A stretch of 6,747 bases of DNA from Candidatus Poseidoniaceae archaeon (GTDB lineage: Archaea; Thermoplasmatota; Poseidoniia; Poseidoniales; Poseidoniaceae), in the NCBI GenBank assembly GCA_013329865.1, contig DUJJ01000169.1, positions 7,613 to 14,359 on the forward strand. Direction: 5' to 3'. Within the stretch, counting starts at the first letter, position 1. Each line of letters begins with the position of its first letter. The position numbers were made by a program, and so were the translations under genes. Shown here piece by piece: positions 6,396 to 6,747 of this stretch. The notes under the pieces were generated by a model. It saw nothing but the letters and a program-made list of their open reading frames with translations. It did not search any database and had not been told where the DNA came from.

Positions 6396-6747
6396 ATAAT
6401 TGCACAACTGCATCACATACAGGGCACTTAACTTTAGTCAATCGTAGGTCCTTGATAGTAAACTTAGCTGCGCATTCAAGACAGTTTGCCTCTTTTTGCG
6501 GCACGGCCATTCCGGGCATTGGCAATGGTGGTAAGGACGCACCATCAACTGGGGGTAAGGTCGGTAGGTCGGGTAAAGCAATGTCTGCATTAATCGGCGG
6601 TTGGTCTTGGTTTGGAAGTTGAGGAACATTGTTGATCATCTGTTCGGTTAATTCAACTAACTCACGCTGCTGCTTACGTTTCATTCGTCGCTCGAGGCGT
6701 GAGTTACCTTCCCCTGATTCTGCTTTTGCTGCTAAGGACTGCTCGAG
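6394..6747 (-). CDS. Proline-rich protein with C-terminal zinc ribbon (5' partial)
   Basis: The minus-strand frame is open to the right edge. An ATG at 6684 would give 96 residues, but the 21 codons before it read as ordinary charged protein sequence ending RLERR and continue smoothly into MKRKQQREL, so the true start is probably outside. The visible 117 residues hold a charged, helix-prone segment (1-40) that may form a coiled coil or follow a membrane helix. A Pro/Leu-rich linker follows (about 42-84, LPDLPTLPP and LPPLPMPG). The protein closes with a zinc ribbon whose ligands are Cys89, Cys92, Cys108 and Cys111 (CxxC-15-CxxC), with KCPVCDAVVQL at the end, similar in layout to MJ0042-type ribbons. 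The role is unknown; such ribbons bind nucleic acid or proteins. It lies directly upstream of glmS and is probably in the same transcript. Confidence 0.75.
   Translation of the reverse strand, partial: LEQSLAAKAESGEGNSRLERRMKRKQQRELVELTEQMINNVPQLPNQDQPPINADIALPDLPTLPPVDGASLPPLPMPGMAVPQKEANCLECAAKFTIKDLRLTKVKCPVCDAVVQL

Noticed and set aside
6394..6684. ATG at 6684 as the start of the zinc-ribbon protein
   Set aside because: The frame stays open to the right edge with natural charged sequence, and no ribosome site or promoter is evident near 6684. It remains possible but less likely.
1..6747. CRISPR array, insertion sequence, prophage, defence island, tRNA or rRNA
   Set aside because: No spaced direct repeats, transposase or integrase, terminal inverted repeats, or cloverleaf/rRNA-like segments were noticed. 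Coding sequence fills nearly the whole window.

Overview
The window looks like ordinary chromosomal DNA from a planktonic archaeon, most likely a Marine Group II / Poseidoniales-type (Thermoplasmatota) genome or a close relative. This placement is inferred from several features together: a PKD-like surface protein with DxDxDG calcium loops, a C-terminal anchor and a Gln/Pro-rich tail carrying a WTxEQWxxYGxxYL motif; an archaeal-style SepF; a single-domain KaiC/RAD55-like ATPase; several GTG starts; and few clear Shine-Dalgarno sites. No rRNA or marker gene confirms it. Base composition is moderate throughout, and no mobile element, CRISPR array or integration scar was seen.

Positions 1-3183 hold three plus-strand genes. 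The first is the C-terminal 415 residues of a cell-surface PKD-like protein, whose reading frame is open to the left edge. Nine bases later comes a SepF-like cell-division protein (1258-1842). After a 51-base gap with a 12-base perfect palindrome comes a 429-residue membrane protein of unknown function with about twelve helices. Its 3' end overlaps by 13 bases the end of the minus-strand gene for a Maf-family nucleotide pyrophosphatase (3171-3743).

A short divergent intergenic region (about 70 bases) separates Maf from a plus-strand KaiC-like ATPase (about 3815-4564) with an altered Walker A motif. That gene abuts, with no spacer, the convergent minus-strand glmS (4565-6385), a complete glucosamine-6-phosphate synthase. 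Eight bases upstream of glmS on the minus strand ends a zinc-ribbon protein with a proline-rich linker. It runs off the right edge, and a good Shine-Dalgarno sequence overlaps its stop codon, so the two are probably co-transcribed.

Functionally the window mixes envelope and division functions (surface protein, SepF, multi-pass membrane protein), nucleotide-pool hygiene (Maf), a probable signalling ATPase, and amino-sugar synthesis (GlmS) for surface polysaccharide or glycoprotein. I found no convincing new multi-gene system. The best leads are the SepF neighbourhood, the unassigned membrane protein with cytoplasmic histidine clusters, and the altered active-site motifs in the KaiC-like and Maf proteins.
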